Below, piece after piece: positions 46,479-57,220 of a stretch of DNA of 64,000 nt. Origin of the DNA: Sphingobium sp. 15-1 (GTDB lineage Bacteria; Pseudomonadota; Alphaproteobacteria; Sphingomonadales; Sphingomonadaceae); NCBI RefSeq assembly GCF_013375535.1, contig NZ_JABXJG010000001.1:1178001-1242000 (forward strand), written 5' to 3'. The notes below the pieces were generated by a model. The model did not search any database. It was not told the DNA's origin and worked only from the letters and a program-made list of their open reading frames with translations. The position numbers and the translations under genes are program-made. Within the stretch, counting starts at the first letter, position 1; each line of letters begins with the position of its first letter.

Positions 46479-46660
46479 GGCATAGACAGGACGACCGACG
46501 CGATGCGCGTCGATCCTTTACAAATGTTGGAAGAGATCGCGTCCCAAAGCGGAGGCACCTCGAACCCAACAGGGTTCGCAAGGCCGAACGGCCGCCCGAG
46601 CTTATGCGAGAATAGCCAAGGCCGCGGATGCGGCCGCCCGGCGCTTGAGGCAAAATAAGA
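46479..46660. other. Non-coding stretch downstream of tRNA-Leu
   Basis: This stretch between the terminator and the tRNA holds two further palindromes: CGACGCG-ATG-CGCGTCG (46496-46512) and GGCCGC-GGAT-GCGGCC (46619-46634). The second is close behind the tRNA 3' end and could help end its transcript. I see no credible gene; the open frames through it are not preceded by ribosome-binding sites. Confidence 0.4.
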
Positions 46661-46745
46661 TGGTGCGGGCGGTCGGAATCGAACCGACACTCCTTTCGGA
46701 ACCGGATTTTGAGTCCGGCGCGTCTACCAGTTTCACCACGCCCGC
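46661..46745 (-). tRNA. tRNA-Leu (anticodon CAA)
   Basis: An 85-nt class II tRNA with encoded CCA. On the minus strand it begins GCGGGCGTGGTGAAACTGG. The anticodon stem CCGGA/TCCGG encloses CTCAAAA, giving anticodon CAA, which reads UUG. A long variable arm (TTCCGAAAGGAGTG) and the T arm GGTTCGATTCC follow. Confidence 0.96.
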
Positions 46746-46981
46746 ATGCCCTTTGCTGCCTTTTCCGAGCCGGAAGATGATTCCATCGTCCTTGGGAAAG
46801 GCCAGGGTGGAGCGCCAATGGCAAAATCGGCGGCCAGCGTCCAGCCAAAAATCAACGCCTTCATCTTCTCGCGGTTGCGAGATGGTCCCCGCGGCGATAG
46901 CCTGCTTGCGTAACGAGTGCCGCAGGGTATAAGGGCGGCATCGTGCAGACCTGAAAACACTAAACGGAAAAGGGGTATCCT

Positions 46982-48442
46982 TTGACCGAACCGTCTGCCA
47001 CGTTCCTGCTGTTCGGCGCCACCGGCGATCTGGCGCACAGGATGATCTTTCCCTCGCTCTACAATCTGCTGGCCGACGGCCTGCTGCCGGAGGATTTCCT
47101 GATCATCGCGTCAGGACGGTCCGAATTCACCGACGAGCAGTTTCGCGGCGACATCGACAATGCGCTGAAGAAATTCCTCGCCGCCGACCGTTATGACGCG
47201 GAAATCGCGGAACGGCTGCGGGACATCATCGTCTACCAGCCGGTCGAGGCGGGCAATGCAGCGCAGTTCAAGGCACTGGCGAAGCGGCTGGACGGGCGAC
47301 TCGACAAGGGCGTATCCGTCTATCTTTCGACGCCCCCTTCCCTTTTCGCGCCGACCGCGCAGGGGCTGGCGGACGCGGGCATCATCACGCCCAGGACGCG
47401 AATCGCGATGGAAAAGCCGATCGGCAAGGATCTGGCTTCGTCCAGGCAAGTCAATGATGGCATCGGCGCGCTGTTCGCAGAAGATCAGATTTTCCGCGTC
47501 GACCATTATCTGGGCAAGGAAACGGTCCAGAACCTGCTCGCCCTGCGCTTCGGCAATGTGATGTTCGAGCCGCTGTGGAACACCACCGCCATCGACCATG
47601 TGCAGATCACCGTGGCCGAGACGGTGGGGCTGGAAGGCCGGGTTTCCTATTATGACGGCGTCGGCGCGCTGCGCGACATGGTGCAGAACCATGTGCTGCA
47701 AATCCTGTCGATCATCGCCATGGAGCCGCCCGCCCGCATGGACCCGACTTCCGTGCGCGACGAGAAGGTGAAGGCGCTCCGTTCACTCCGCCCGATGACG
47801 GCGGAGACGGTGAAGACGCATAGCGTGCGCGGGCAATATACGCCGGGCGCGGTCGGCGGGCAGATCGTCACCGGCTATGCCGATGAGCTGGGCAAGCCGT
47901 CCGATACCGAGACGTTCGTGGCGCTAAAGGCCCATATCGACAATTGGCGCTGGCAGGGCGTGCCCTTCTATCTGCGTACGGGCAAGCGCATGCCGACACG
48001 CCAGTCGGAGATTTTGATCCAGTTCAAGCCGGTCCGCCATTCGATCTTCGGGCGGAATGGCGGGTCGGGGCTGGAGCCGAACACGCTCATCATCCGGTTG
48101 CAGCCGGAAGAATATATCCGCCTGCTCATCATGAGCAAAAGGCCGGGGCTGGAGCGCGACGTGCATCTGGAGGAGGTGACGCTGGACGTGTCGCTGACCG
48201 CCGCCTTTGCCGGGCAGCGCCGCCGGATCGCCTATGAGCGGCTGATCCTGGACCTGCTGGCCGGGGACGCCACCTTGTTCGTGCGCCGGGATGAGGTCGA
48301 GGCGCAATGGACCTGGATCGATTCGATCATCGACGGGTGGAAGGAGGCGGGCGTGAAACCCTCGTCCTATTCTTCAGGGAACTGGGGGCCATCCTCAGCC
48401 ATTGCCCTTATCGAACGTGACGGAGCAAGCTGGAATGACTGA
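46982..48442 (+). CDS. zwf: Glucose-6-phosphate 1-dehydrogenase
   Basis: NAD(P)-dependent oxidation of glucose 6-phosphate, 486 aa. Nucleotide loop [20 protein letters not shown] at the N-terminus and active site [19 protein letters not shown] with the catalytic His. The start is TTG with AAAGGGG six bases upstream, and no ATG fits better. Heads the Entner-Doudoroff operon zwf-edd-glk-eda; edd overlaps its stop by eight bases. Confidence 0.96.
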   Translation: MTEPSATFLLFGATGDLAHRMIFPSLYNLLADGLLPEDFLIIASGRSEFTDEQFRGDIDNALKKFLAADRYDAEIAERLRDIIVYQPVEAGNAAQFKALAKRLDGRLDKGVSVYLSTPPSLFAPTAQGLADAGIITPRTRIAMEKPIGKDLASSRQVNDGIGALFAEDQIFRVDHYLGKETVQNLLALRFGNVMFEPLWNTTAIDHVQITVAETVGLEGRVSYYDGVGALRDMVQNHVLQILSIIAMEPPARMDPTSVRDEKVKALRSLRPMTAETVKTHSVRGQYTPGAVGGQIVTGYADELGKPSDTETFVALKAHIDNWRWQGVPFYLRTGKRMPTRQSEILIQFKPVRHSIFGRNGGSGLEPNTLIIRLQPEEYIRLLIMSKRPGLERDVHLEEVTLDVSLTAAFAGQRRRIAYERLILDLLAGDATLFVRRDEVEAQWTWIDSIIDGWKEAGVKPSSYSSGNWGPSSAIALIERDGASWND

Positions 48443-50276
48443 TCTTCATCCGGTGATCGCCAAGGTCACTGAGCGCATCACGAAACGCAGCGCGGCTTCG
48501 CGCCTCAAATATCTGAGCCTGATCGAACGCGGGCGGGACGCAGGGACCAACCGCGCCCAGCTTAGCTGCGGGAACCTGGCCCATGGCTTTGCCGCGAGCG
48601 GCGAAGACAAGGCTGTCATCCGCAACGGCGCGGCGATGAATTTCGGCATCGTCACCGCTTATAACGACATGCTGTCGGCGCATCAGCCCTATGGCCGCTA
48701 TCCGGAGCAGATCAAGCTGGCGGCGCGGGAGGTGGGCTGCACCGCGCAGGTGGCGGGCGGCGTTCCGGCGATGTGCGACGGCGTGACCCAGGGGCAGGCG
48801 GGGATGGACCTGTCGCTTTTCTCCCGCGACACGATTGCGCTGTCGACGGCGGTGTCGCTGAGCCATGCGATGTTCGAGGGCGCGCTGCTGCTGGGCATTT
48901 GCGACAAGATCGTGCCGGGGCTGCTGATCGGCGCGCTGCGTTTCGGGCATCTGCCGACGATCCTGATCCCCGCCGGGCCGATGCCTTCGGGCCTGGCGAA
49001 CAAGGAGAAGGTACGCATCCGCCAGCTCTATGCCGAGGGCAAGGTGGGCAAGGAGGAATTGCTGGAGTCCGAAAGCGCCAGCTATCATGGCGCGGGGACT
49101 TGCACCTTCTATGGCACGGCCAATTCGAACCAGATGATGATGGAGATGATGGGGCTGCATATGCCCGCCGCCTCCTTCGTGCATCCGGGCACCAAGCTGC
49201 GGCAGGAACTGACGCGGGCGGCGGTGCATCAGCTTTCGCGCATCGGTTGGGCCAAAGACGGACAACCCAATGACGATTACCGGCCGCTGGGCCATTGCGT
49301 GAACGAGAAGGCGATCGTCAACGCGATCATCGGGCTGATGGCGACCGGCGGGTCGACCAACCATGCGATCCACGTGCCCGCCATTGCACGAGCGGCGGGG
49401 ATCATCGTCGACTGGACTGATTTCGCGGAGATTTCCGATGTCGTGCCGTTGCTGGCGCGAGTCTATCCCAATGGATCGGGCGATGTGAACAATTTCCATG
49501 CGGCGGGGGGCATTAGCTATGTGATCCGCGAGCTGTTGGAAAATGGCCTGCTGCATGGGGATATTCCGACCGTGGCGCGCCAGGGTCTGGCCGATTATGG
49601 GCAGGAGCCGGTGCTGGAAAATGAGGCGCTCGCCTGGAAGGATGTGCCGGAATCGCGGGATCAGACGATCTTGCGGCCGGTGTCCGATCCGTTCAGCCCG
49701 GATGGGGGGATGAAACTGCTCTCCGGCAATCTGGGGCGCTGCGTCATGAAGGTGAGCGCCGTCGACAAGGAGCGCTGGACCATCGAGGCTCCTGCGGCGG
49801 TGTTCCACGATCAGGACGATGTGCTGCGCGCCTTCAAGGCGGGCGAGCTGGAGCGCGACGTCGTGGTCGTGGTGCGCTTCCAGGGACCAAGGGCGAACGG
49901 CATGCCGGAGCTGCACAAGCTGACCCCGGCGCTGGGCGTGTTGCAGGATCGGGGTTTCCGCGTGGCGCTGGTGACGGACGGGCGCATGTCGGGAGCTTCG
50001 GGCAAGGTGCCGGCGGCCATTCACCTCTCGCCCGAGGCTTTGGGCGGCGGTCCCATCGGCAAGCTGCGCGACGGCGATCCGGTGCGGGTCTGCGCCGAGA
50101 CGGGCGAGATCATGGCGCTGGTCGACGCGGCGGAGTGGGAAGCGCGGGATATTCCGGCGGCGCCCCCTGCCCCCTATGATACGGGCCGCGAGCTGTTCGC
50201 GCTGTTCCGGCATCATAGCGATCTGGCGGAAAGCGGCGCCTCGCCCATCCTCGCGGCGATGGAAACCGAAATTTAA
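48435..50276 (+). CDS. edd: Phosphogluconate dehydratase
   Basis: Dehydrates 6-phosphogluconate to KDPG, the defining Entner-Doudoroff step, 613 aa. IlvD/Edd family Fe-S enzyme; cluster cysteines lie in [34 protein letters not shown] and [33 protein letters not shown] is the C-terminal signature. The ATG at 48435 lies inside the end of zwf and has GGAG nine bases upstream. Longer frames upstream are antisense shadows. Confidence 0.96.
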   Translation: MTDLHPVIAKVTERITKRSAASRLKYLSLIERGRDAGTNRAQLSCGNLAHGFAASGEDKAVIRNGAAMNFGIVTAYNDMLSAHQPYGRYPEQIKLAAREVGCTAQVAGGVPAMCDGVTQGQAGMDLSLFSRDTIALSTAVSLSHAMFEGALLLGICDKIVPGLLIGALRFGHLPTILIPAGPMPSGLANKEKVRIRQLYAEGKVGKEELLESESASYHGAGTCTFYGTANSNQMMMEMMGLHMPAASFVHPGTKLRQELTRAAVHQLSRIGWAKDGQPNDDYRPLGHCVNEKAIVNAIIGLMATGGSTNHAIHVPAIARAAGIIVDWTDFAEISDVVPLLARVYPNGSGDVNNFHAAGGISYVIRELLENGLLHGDIPTVARQGLADYGQEPVLENEALAWKDVPESRDQTILRPVSDPFSPDGGMKLLSGNLGRCVMKVSAVDKERWTIEAPAAVFHDQDDVLRAFKAGELERDVVVVVRFQGPRANGMPELHKLTPALGVLQDRGFRVALVTDGRMSGASGKVPAAIHLSPEALGGGPIGKLRDGDPVRVCAETGEIMALVDAAEWEARDIPAAPPAPYDTGRELFALFRHHSDLAESGASPILAAMETEI

Positions 50277-50290
50277 AAGCTACACCCGTT

Positions 50291-50363
50291 ATCCCGGCGG
50301 AAGTTGGGATCTCATGAGGCCAGGCAGTGCGTTGTCGCCTGAGATCCCAGCTTACGCTGGGAT
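50291..50363. repeat. Intergenic palindromic repeat (GGGATCTCA family)
   Basis: The left arm 50291-50314 (starting ATCCCGGCGGAAGTTGGGAT) and right arm 50340-50363 are imperfect inverses around a 25-base loop. The right arm carries its own hairpin ATCCCAGC/GCTGGGAT. It sits inside the Entner-Doudoroff operon between edd and glk. Confidence 0.85.
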
Positions 50364-50390
50364 GACGGAATGAATGGAGAGAGGTCGTTC

Positions 50391-51356
50391 ATGACCGAGA
50401 TCATCGCAGCCGACATCGGCGGCACCAACGCCCGCTTCGCCCGCGCCAAGCTGGATGCGCGCAATGTCCCGACCTTGGGCAAGGTGCGCAAATATAAGGT
50501 CGCGGATTATCCCAGCCTTCAGGCGTGCTGGGCCGCGTTCGTGGAGGATGAGGGGGGCAAGCTGCCGACGTCCGCCTCCATCGCCTTCGCCACCGCCATC
50601 GGGCGGGAGGTGATCAAGCTGACCAACAGCGCCTGGGTGATCCGGCCCGATACGCTGGACGAGGAACTGGGGCTCAAGCATTTGCGGCTGGTCAATGATT
50701 TCGAGGCGGTGGCCCATGCCGTGGCGCGGCTGCCGCAGGAAAATCTGCCACTGCTGTTCGGGGAGGACAGGCCCTTTCCGCGCGACGGCGGGGTGACGAT
50801 ATTGGGGCCGGGCACGGGCCTGGGCGTGGCGATGATCGCCTTTGACGATGGCGAACCGCATGTCATCGCGACCGAGGGCGGGCATCTGGACTTCGCGCCG
50901 CTCGATCCGCTGGAAGAGAAGATACTCGCCTATCTGCGCGACAAGTTCCTGCGCGTGTCGACGGAGCGGATCGTATCGGGGCCAGGGCTCAACAATATCT
51001 ACAAGGCGATGGCGACCATCGGCCATGACCGGGTGGTGCTGATGGAGGATGCCGAATTGTGGCAGGCGGCCATCGACGGCACGGATGAATTTGCGCGGGC
51101 GGCGTTCGAGCGGTTCTGCATGTCCTACGGTTCGGTCGCGGGCGATCTGGCGCTGGCGCAGGGGCCGCATACGGTGGTGTTGGCCGGTGGGCTGACCCAG
51201 CGGATGCGGGAGCTGCTGCCGCAGAGCGGGTTCCATCAGCGCTTCACCGCCAAGGGGCGGTTCGAGAGCCTGATGAAGTCGGTGCCGATCCGGCTCGCCC
51301 TGCATGACGAAATCGGGCTGTACGGCGCGGCCGCGGCCTTTCGGGAGAAGAAATAA
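50391..51356 (+). CDS. glk: Glucokinase
   Basis: ATP-dependent phosphorylation of glucose, 321 aa, of the Glk (not ROK) family. Phosphate-binding motif IIAADIGGTNARFARAKLD near the start, catalytic Asp in LVNDFEAVAHAVARL, and glucose-binding ATEGGHLDFAPLDPLEEKIL. The ATG has GAGAGAGG upstream. Its stop overlaps the eda start (TAATG). Inclusion of glk in the operon means the whole route from glucose is co-expressed. Confidence 0.95.
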   Translation: MTEIIAADIGGTNARFARAKLDARNVPTLGKVRKYKVADYPSLQACWAAFVEDEGGKLPTSASIAFATAIGREVIKLTNSAWVIRPDTLDEELGLKHLRLVNDFEAVAHAVARLPQENLPLLFGEDRPFPRDGGVTILGPGTGLGVAMIAFDDGEPHVIATEGGHLDFAPLDPLEEKILAYLRDKFLRVSTERIVSGPGLNNIYKAMATIGHDRVVLMEDAELWQAAIDGTDEFARAAFERFCMSYGSVAGDLALAQGPHTVVLAGGLTQRMRELLPQSGFHQRFTAKGRFESLMKSVPIRLALHDEIGLYGAAAAFREKK

Positions 51357-51973
51357 TGGCGCTGAGCGTAGAACAGGTGATGGAACTGGCCCCGGTGATC
51401 CCGGTGCTGGTGGTCGAACGGGTCGAGGACGCGCTACCGATTGCGCGGGCGCTGGTGAAGGGCGGGCTGCCTGCGCTCGAGGTGACGCTGCGGACGCCTG
51501 CGGCGCTGGACGTGATCCGGGAGATGGCGAAGGTCGAGGGTGCCATGGTCGGCGCGGGAACGGTGCTCAATCCGGCGCAACTGGATGCCGCGATGGAGGC
51601 GGGTGCGCGCTTCATCGTCAGCCCTGGCTTGACCGAGCCTTTGGGGAAAGCGGCGATTGCGGCGGGGATTCCCTTCCTGCCGGGCACGGCGACGGCGGGC
51701 GACATCATGCGCGGGCTGGACATGGGGCTGTCGCATTTCAAATTCTTCCCGGCGGAGACTTCGGGCGGACTGCCTGCGTTGAAGGCTTTGGCGGCGCCGT
51801 TGCAGGATGCGCGATTCTGTCCGACCGGTGGAATCACCGCGGAGAGCGCACCCAAATGGCTGGCGGAACCCTTCATCAAATGTGTGGGCGGCAGTTGGGT
51901 CGTGCCCAAGGGGCCGGTCGATGCGGCGAAGATCGAGGCTCTGGCGCGGGATGCGGCGGCATTGCCGCGCTGA
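51356..51973 (+). CDS. eda: KDPG aldolase (2-dehydro-3-deoxyphosphogluconate aldolase)
   Basis: Splits KDPG into pyruvate and glyceraldehyde 3-phosphate, 205 aa. Catalytic Glu in LPALEVTLRTPAALDVI, Schiff-base Lys in LSHFKFFPAETSGG, and phosphate-binding CPTGGITAES. Last gene of zwf-edd-glk-eda, overlapping glk by one base. Confidence 0.96.
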   Translation: MALSVEQVMELAPVIPVLVVERVEDALPIARALVKGGLPALEVTLRTPAALDVIREMAKVEGAMVGAGTVLNPAQLDAAMEAGARFIVSPGLTEPLGKAAIAAGIPFLPGTATAGDIMRGLDMGLSHFKFFPAETSGGLPALKALAAPLQDARFCPTGGITAESAPKWLAEPFIKCVGGSWVVPKGPVDAAKIEALARDAAALPR

Positions 51974-52001
51974 TCTTGCGTCCGGGCGCGCTCCATCCTA
52001 G

Positions 52002-52523
52002 ATGCGGGCCATGATCCCGCGTCGGTTGCTTCCCTCCCTGGTCCTGTTCCTGTCCGGTTGCGCCAGCACCTTTCAGGGCTATCCATCGCTTGCCAAGCGG
52101 GCGATCGAGGACGCGCCCATGGCTGAGGCGGCGCCTGCGCCCTCCCCGGTCGCGCCGGAGCCGGAGCTGGTCCAGAATGTGGACCGGCTGACGGCGCAGG
52201 CGCAGGCGGGCGGCGCGGCCTTTGACGAGGCCTGGCCCGCGGCGGACAAGGCGACGCGGGCGGCTTTGGGATCAGCGGTTTCCAGTGAGGCCTGGGTGGC
52301 GGCGCAGACGGCGCTGAGCGCGCTCGAATCGGCGCGGAACGACAGCGTGTCGGCGCTGGCGAGCCTGGACGTGCTTTATGTCGAGCGCAGTAATGCAGTG
52401 TCGGAGGGCAAGGTCAGCGGCGGGATCGATGCGATCGATGCGGCGCGGGGTTCGGCCTTGGCGATCGTCGATGGGCAGAATGACCGGCTGGATGTGCTGA
52501 AGGGGCGGTTGGCGCAGCCTTGA
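52002..52523 (+). CDS. Hypothetical lipoprotein
   Basis: I do not recognise a family. 173 aa, with a lipoprotein signal LPSLVLFLSGC (Cys20), then an Ala/Glu/Pro-rich linker and a helical C-terminal region that could form a coiled coil (VDRLTAQAQAGGAAFDEAWP; SALESARNDSVSALASLDV). Start could be 52002 or the ATG three codons later. Follows eda by 28 bases but has no obvious link to sugar metabolism. Confidence 0.75.
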   Translation: MRAMIPRRLLPSLVLFLSGCASTFQGYPSLAKRAIEDAPMAEAAPAPSPVAPEPELVQNVDRLTAQAQAGGAAFDEAWPAADKATRAALGSAVSSEAWVAAQTALSALESARNDSVSALASLDVLYVERSNAVSEGKVSGGIDAIDAARGSALAIVDGQNDRLDVLKGRLAQP

Positions 52524-52530
52524 AAACCCT

Positions 52531-52602
52531 CCTCCGTTCGTTTCGAGCGTAGTCGAGAAACGTGTGCGCAAGTTTCTCGACTACGCTCGAAACGAACGGA
52601 GG
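52531..52602. repeat. Intergenic inverted repeat with perfect 31-bp arms
   Basis: The arm 52531-52561 (starting CCTCCGTTCGTTTCGAGCGT) is the exact inverse of 52572-52602, with a 10-base loop. Same TTCGAG family as 18868-18980. It separates convergent genes; no T run follows on either strand. Confidence 0.97.
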
Positions 52603-52617
52603 TTGTTACGGGACCAG

Positions 52618-53202
52618 TTAGCCGGCCGAAAACGCCGCCTTTACCGCGCCCTTATGCGCTTTCCCGTTATGGACATAATGTTCGACGCCTTCGCGCATGT
52701 CGACCACCACCTCGTCGGACAGATCGCGCATATATTTGGCGGGACGGCCTGCCCATAGCTGGCGGTGGGGGACCGTCTTTCCCGGCGAGAGCAGCGCGCC
52801 CGCCGCCAGCATGGCGTCGCTTTCGACCGTGCAACCGCTCATGACGATGGCGCCGAGGCCCACGAAAGCGCGGTCCTTCAGCACGCAGCCATGGACCATC
52901 GCCAGATGGCCGATCAGTACATCCTCCCCGATGACCGTGGGCCAGCCTTCGGACGGGCGGCCATCGATATGGTCGCCGGGGCTGTCGCAATGGACCACCG
53001 TGCCGTCCTGGATATTGGTGCGCGCGCCGATATGGATGAAGTTCACATCCGCCCGGATCACGCAATTATACCAGATGCTGACGTCGGGACCGATCTCCAC
53101 ATCCCCGATGATCCGGCAACCCGGCGCGATGAAGGCGCTGGGGTGGATCTTCGGCGTCTTGCCGTTGAAGGAGATGATGGAGGCTTCGGGATGATCGGTC
53201 AT
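52618..53202 (-). CDS. Gamma-class carbonic anhydrase family protein
   Basis: A left-handed beta-helix trimeric protein of 194 aa. The metal histidines are visible in DGTVVHCDS and VLIGHLAMVHGCVL. The hexapeptide repeat pattern (PSAFIAPGCRIIGDVEIGPD, IGARTNIQDG, DAMLAAGALLSPGK) runs through the core. Many members have weak or no carbonic anhydrase activity, so the exact role is open. One base separates it from hemB upstream, so they are co-transcribed. Confidence 0.9.
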   Translation of the reverse strand: MTDHPEASIISFNGKTPKIHPSAFIAPGCRIIGDVEIGPDVSIWYNCVIRADVNFIHIGARTNIQDGTVVHCDSPGDHIDGRPSEGWPTVIGEDVLIGHLAMVHGCVLKDRAFVGLGAIVMSGCTVESDAMLAAGALLSPGKTVPHRQLWAGRPAKYMRDLSDEVVVDMREGVEHYVHNGKAHKGAVKAAFSAG

Positions 53203-53203
53203 T

Positions 53204-54652
<1,449 letters not shown>

Positions 54653-56233
54653 TCATTTCGCGAAGCGACGGAAGAAGCTGTCCTCGTTCCACGCCGGGCG
54701 ATCCGGGGCATTGGCGACGCGCAAGGTGACGGCGGCGACATAGTCGTTGAGCTTCACCGACTCCGCCGGCATCACCGGCTGCTTCGCATCGTCCTTGGGC
54801 GAATGGTAGATATTGGCGCGCCAGGCCTTTTCCACCGTCGCCTCCGGCGTGTTCGCCTTGAAGCCATATTTGAAGAACAGCGCGGGGATGCCCGTGCGGA
54901 TGAAGCTGTACTGGTCCGAACGGATGAAGACGTTGCGGTCCGGGAAGGGATCGGGCGTGATCGGCAGGTTCATGGCCGCGCTCACCGCCGCCGCGTCCTT
55001 GCCCAGACTGCTCTGGTCGTAGCCGATGGGGGTCACACTGGTCAGCGGGAAGATGGGCAGCGCCATGTCGAAATTGAGGTCCGCCACCAAGTCCTTATGC
55101 GGCACGGTCGGCCGCCGGGCGAAATAGGTCGAGCCGAGCAGCCCCTTTTCCTCCGCCGTCACGATGGCGAACAGGATCGAGCGTTTGGGCTTCACCTTGC
55201 CGTCGCGCAGGGTGCGGGCGATCTCGATCAGGCTGGCCACGCCGGACGCATTGTCGATCGCGCCGTTGTAGATCGCGTCGCCGTCGATCGGCGTGCCGAC
55301 GCCATAGCCGTCGAGATGGGCGGAAAGGACCACATATTGCTTTTTGAGGCGCGGGTCCGTCCCCGGCATGACGGCGATGATGTTGGGCGATGAGAGGTCG
55401 GCGCGCCGGGCGGCGACCTTCGCGTCCAGACGCTGGGCGAGCGCGAAGGACGGGACCGGCGCGGATTGATCGGCGGCGGCGGCGATCTGAGTGAAATCAT
55501 GGCCGGACCCGGCGAAGAGCAGCGCGGATTTGGCCGGATCGAACTGAGCGTTCAGGAAGGGCGTGGCGGTTTCGCGCAGGGCCGCGTCCTGGAAGAACAG
55601 GGCCGGCTGGCTGGAGAGCGCCATGCGGCGGTCCCAGGGGATTTCAACCTGCTTGGGCGTGACGAGCTGGATCAGCCCCAATGCGCCTTGCCTGGCGAGC
55701 CAGGTCGATCGTTCGGAGCGGGCATGGGATTTAAGCGCGCCGGACAGGGTCGAGGGGCCGCCGGAAACGACGACCACGATCTTGCCTTTGAGGTCCAGCC
55801 CGGCGAAATCGTCATGCCCCGCTTCGGGCAGATGCAGGCCATATCCGGCGAAAACCAGCGGCGCGCTGACGGTTTGCGGCGCGGGGCCGCCGCCGCCCGA
55901 GAAGATGATGTCGGCGGGCACGGCGAGCGCGGTTTCGCCCTGCGCGCCGGTCAGGCTGGCGCCGCTGTCCCGCGACAGGATCACCTGCTCGGTGAAGGCG
56001 ATGGGCTGCTTATAGCCATGCGTGCCCGCGGGCCGGAGGCCGAGCGCCTGAAGCTGGCCGATCACATAGTCGGCCGCCTTGTCATAGCCCGGCTTGCCCG
56101 TGCCGCGTCCTTCATAGGCATCGTCGGCCAGGGTGCGGACGTGGCTCCACCAGGCTTCTGCCCTGTTATCCGGAGCGGCGGGAGCCGCCGTGCTGATCAA
56201 ACCCAGGAGAAGTCCGGAAAACAGTTTGCGCAT
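54653..56233 (-). CDS. M28 family zinc aminopeptidase, exported
   Basis: A periplasmic or secreted peptidase, 526 aa. Signal peptide LFSGLLLGLISTAAPAA, a PA-domain-like insertion (about residues 120-220), then the catalytic domain. Zinc ligands and catalytic Glu are in LSAHLDGYG (His), IYNGAIDNASGVAS (Asp), TAEEKGLLGS (Glu-Glu), DLNFDMALP (Asp) and NIYHSPKDD (His). The ATG at 56233 is preferred because AGGAG is ten bases upstream; 56242 is too close to it. Confidence 0.93.
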   Translation of the reverse strand: MRKLFSGLLLGLISTAAPAAPDNRAEAWWSHVRTLADDAYEGRGTGKPGYDKAADYVIGQLQALGLRPAGTHGYKQPIAFTEQVILSRDSGASLTGAQGETALAVPADIIFSGGGGPAPQTVSAPLVFAGYGLHLPEAGHDDFAGLDLKGKIVVVVSGGPSTLSGALKSHARSERSTWLARQGALGLIQLVTPKQVEIPWDRRMALSSQPALFFQDAALRETATPFLNAQFDPAKSALLFAGSGHDFTQIAAAADQSAPVPSFALAQRLDAKVAARRADLSSPNIIAVMPGTDPRLKKQYVVLSAHLDGYGVGTPIDGDAIYNGAIDNASGVASLIEIARTLRDGKVKPKRSILFAIVTAEEKGLLGSTYFARRPTVPHKDLVADLNFDMALPIFPLTSVTPIGYDQSSLGKDAAAVSAAMNLPITPDPFPDRNVFIRSDQYSFIRTGIPALFFKYGFKANTPEATVEKAWRANIYHSPKDDAKQPVMPAESVKLNDYVAAVTLRVANAPDRPAWNEDSFFRRFAK

Positions 56234-56352
56234 CAGCAGCATGCTCCTTTTTAGAACCTGATGATCTTGCCCGATCCGGTGCGACGAACAAGGGGCTTGG
56301 AACCGCTACGGCCTGTTCGTATCAGGATCGCGATGCCGATTGGGAGATGATG

Positions 56353-57057
56353 ATGCCGCTTCCCCATTTTCTTGTTCTTGTCGCCGTGACGATGGCGGGG
56401 TTGGCGGCGCCCGCCGGGGCCGCGACGCGGGGCTTCACCATCACCAGCTTCGACGCGATCCGGGTGGATGCTCCGGTCGAGGTCGTGATCACCACCGGCG
56501 CGGGGGCTTCGGCGCGGGCGGAGGGGGATCAGGCGGTGCTGGACCGGCTGAAGCTGGACGTGTCGGGCCGCCTGCTGGCGGTGACGATGGAGCGGGCGCA
56601 GCCGGGCGAAAAATCCGGCGGGCGGGCCGTGTTGCGGCTGTCGACCGGCGATCTGGGACGCGTGGTGCTGACCGGGGGCGGATCGGTTTCGGTGAGCCGG
56701 ATGAAGGGGCTGCGCGGGGAAATCGTGCTGGGCGGCAACGGCGATGTCAGCGTGGCGGCGGTGGATGTGGAGCAGCTCAATCTGGGCGTCGCGGGGGCCG
56801 GGCGGGCGACTCTGGCGGGGCGGGCCGGGACGGCGACGGTGCGGGTCACGGGGCCGGGCGCGGTGGCGGCCGAAGGATTGCGGGCGCGGCAGGCGATGGT
56901 GACGAATGACGGGCCGGGGAATGTGGCGCTGACGGCAGAGGTCACGGCCAAGGTGACGGCATCCGGATCGGGCGACGTGACGGTGGTGGGGAAAGCGGCG
57001 TGCAGCGTCGACAATCGCGGGACGGGGCGGATCAGTTGCGGGGGTGAGGCTTATTAG
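56353..57057 (+). CDS. DUF2807 (GIN-domain) exported protein
   Basis: A secreted beta-helix-like protein of about 234 aa. Signal peptide HFLVLVAVTMAGLAAPAGAA is followed by the DUF2807 pattern (FDAIRVDAPVEVVITTGAG, then repeated Gly/Val-rich strands such as VVLTGGGSVSVSRMKGLRGE). Function of the family is unknown; members sit in the cell envelope. Three consecutive in-frame ATGs begin it; the third (56353) has GGGAG at the best spacing. Confidence 0.85.
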   Translation: MPLPHFLVLVAVTMAGLAAPAGAATRGFTITSFDAIRVDAPVEVVITTGAGASARAEGDQAVLDRLKLDVSGRLLAVTMERAQPGEKSGGRAVLRLSTGDLGRVVLTGGGSVSVSRMKGLRGEIVLGGNGDVSVAAVDVEQLNLGVAGAGRATLAGRAGTATVRVTGPGAVAAEGLRARQAMVTNDGPGNVALTAEVTAKVTASGSGDVTVVGKAACSVDNRGTGRISCGGEAY

Positions 57058-57109
57058 GTCGAGAAGCACTCAATTCGCTTGAATGATTGACGATGGATTT
57101 GTTGCCGTT

Positions 57110-57220
57110 CGTCATGCTGAACTTGTTTCAGCATCCATTTCTCCCCACAAGCGGATGGTCCCGAAGGCGCAATGCATGTTGAGCCGAAGGCCAACGCAGT
57201 TAAACAAGTTCAGCATGACG
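57110..57220. repeat. Intergenic inverted repeat, disrupted copy of the 42578 element
   Basis: The left arm (57110-57138, starting CGTCATGCTGAACTTGTTTC) is identical to that at 42578. The right arm is split: ATGCATGTTGA (57172-57182), about 20 extra bases, then AACAAGTTCAGCATGACG (57203-57220). So it is a copy with a short insertion and two base changes in one arm. Confidence 0.9.

Noticed and set aside
46430..46848. Minus-strand frames through the tRNA-Leu and terminator region
   Set aside because: They read through the tRNA and the terminator hairpin. Their peptides are a by-product of tRNA sequence and have no ribosome-binding site.
48408..50216. 602-codon minus-strand open frame opposite edd
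   Set aside because: The plus-strand Edd is intact with all Fe-S cysteines; the minus-strand translation is unstructured Arg/His-rich sequence without a ribosome-binding site.
52531..52602. The perfect 31-bp hairpin as an intrinsic terminator
   Set aside because: No T run follows on either strand. It may still stop transcription, but dispersed copies of its ends show it is primarily a repeat element.
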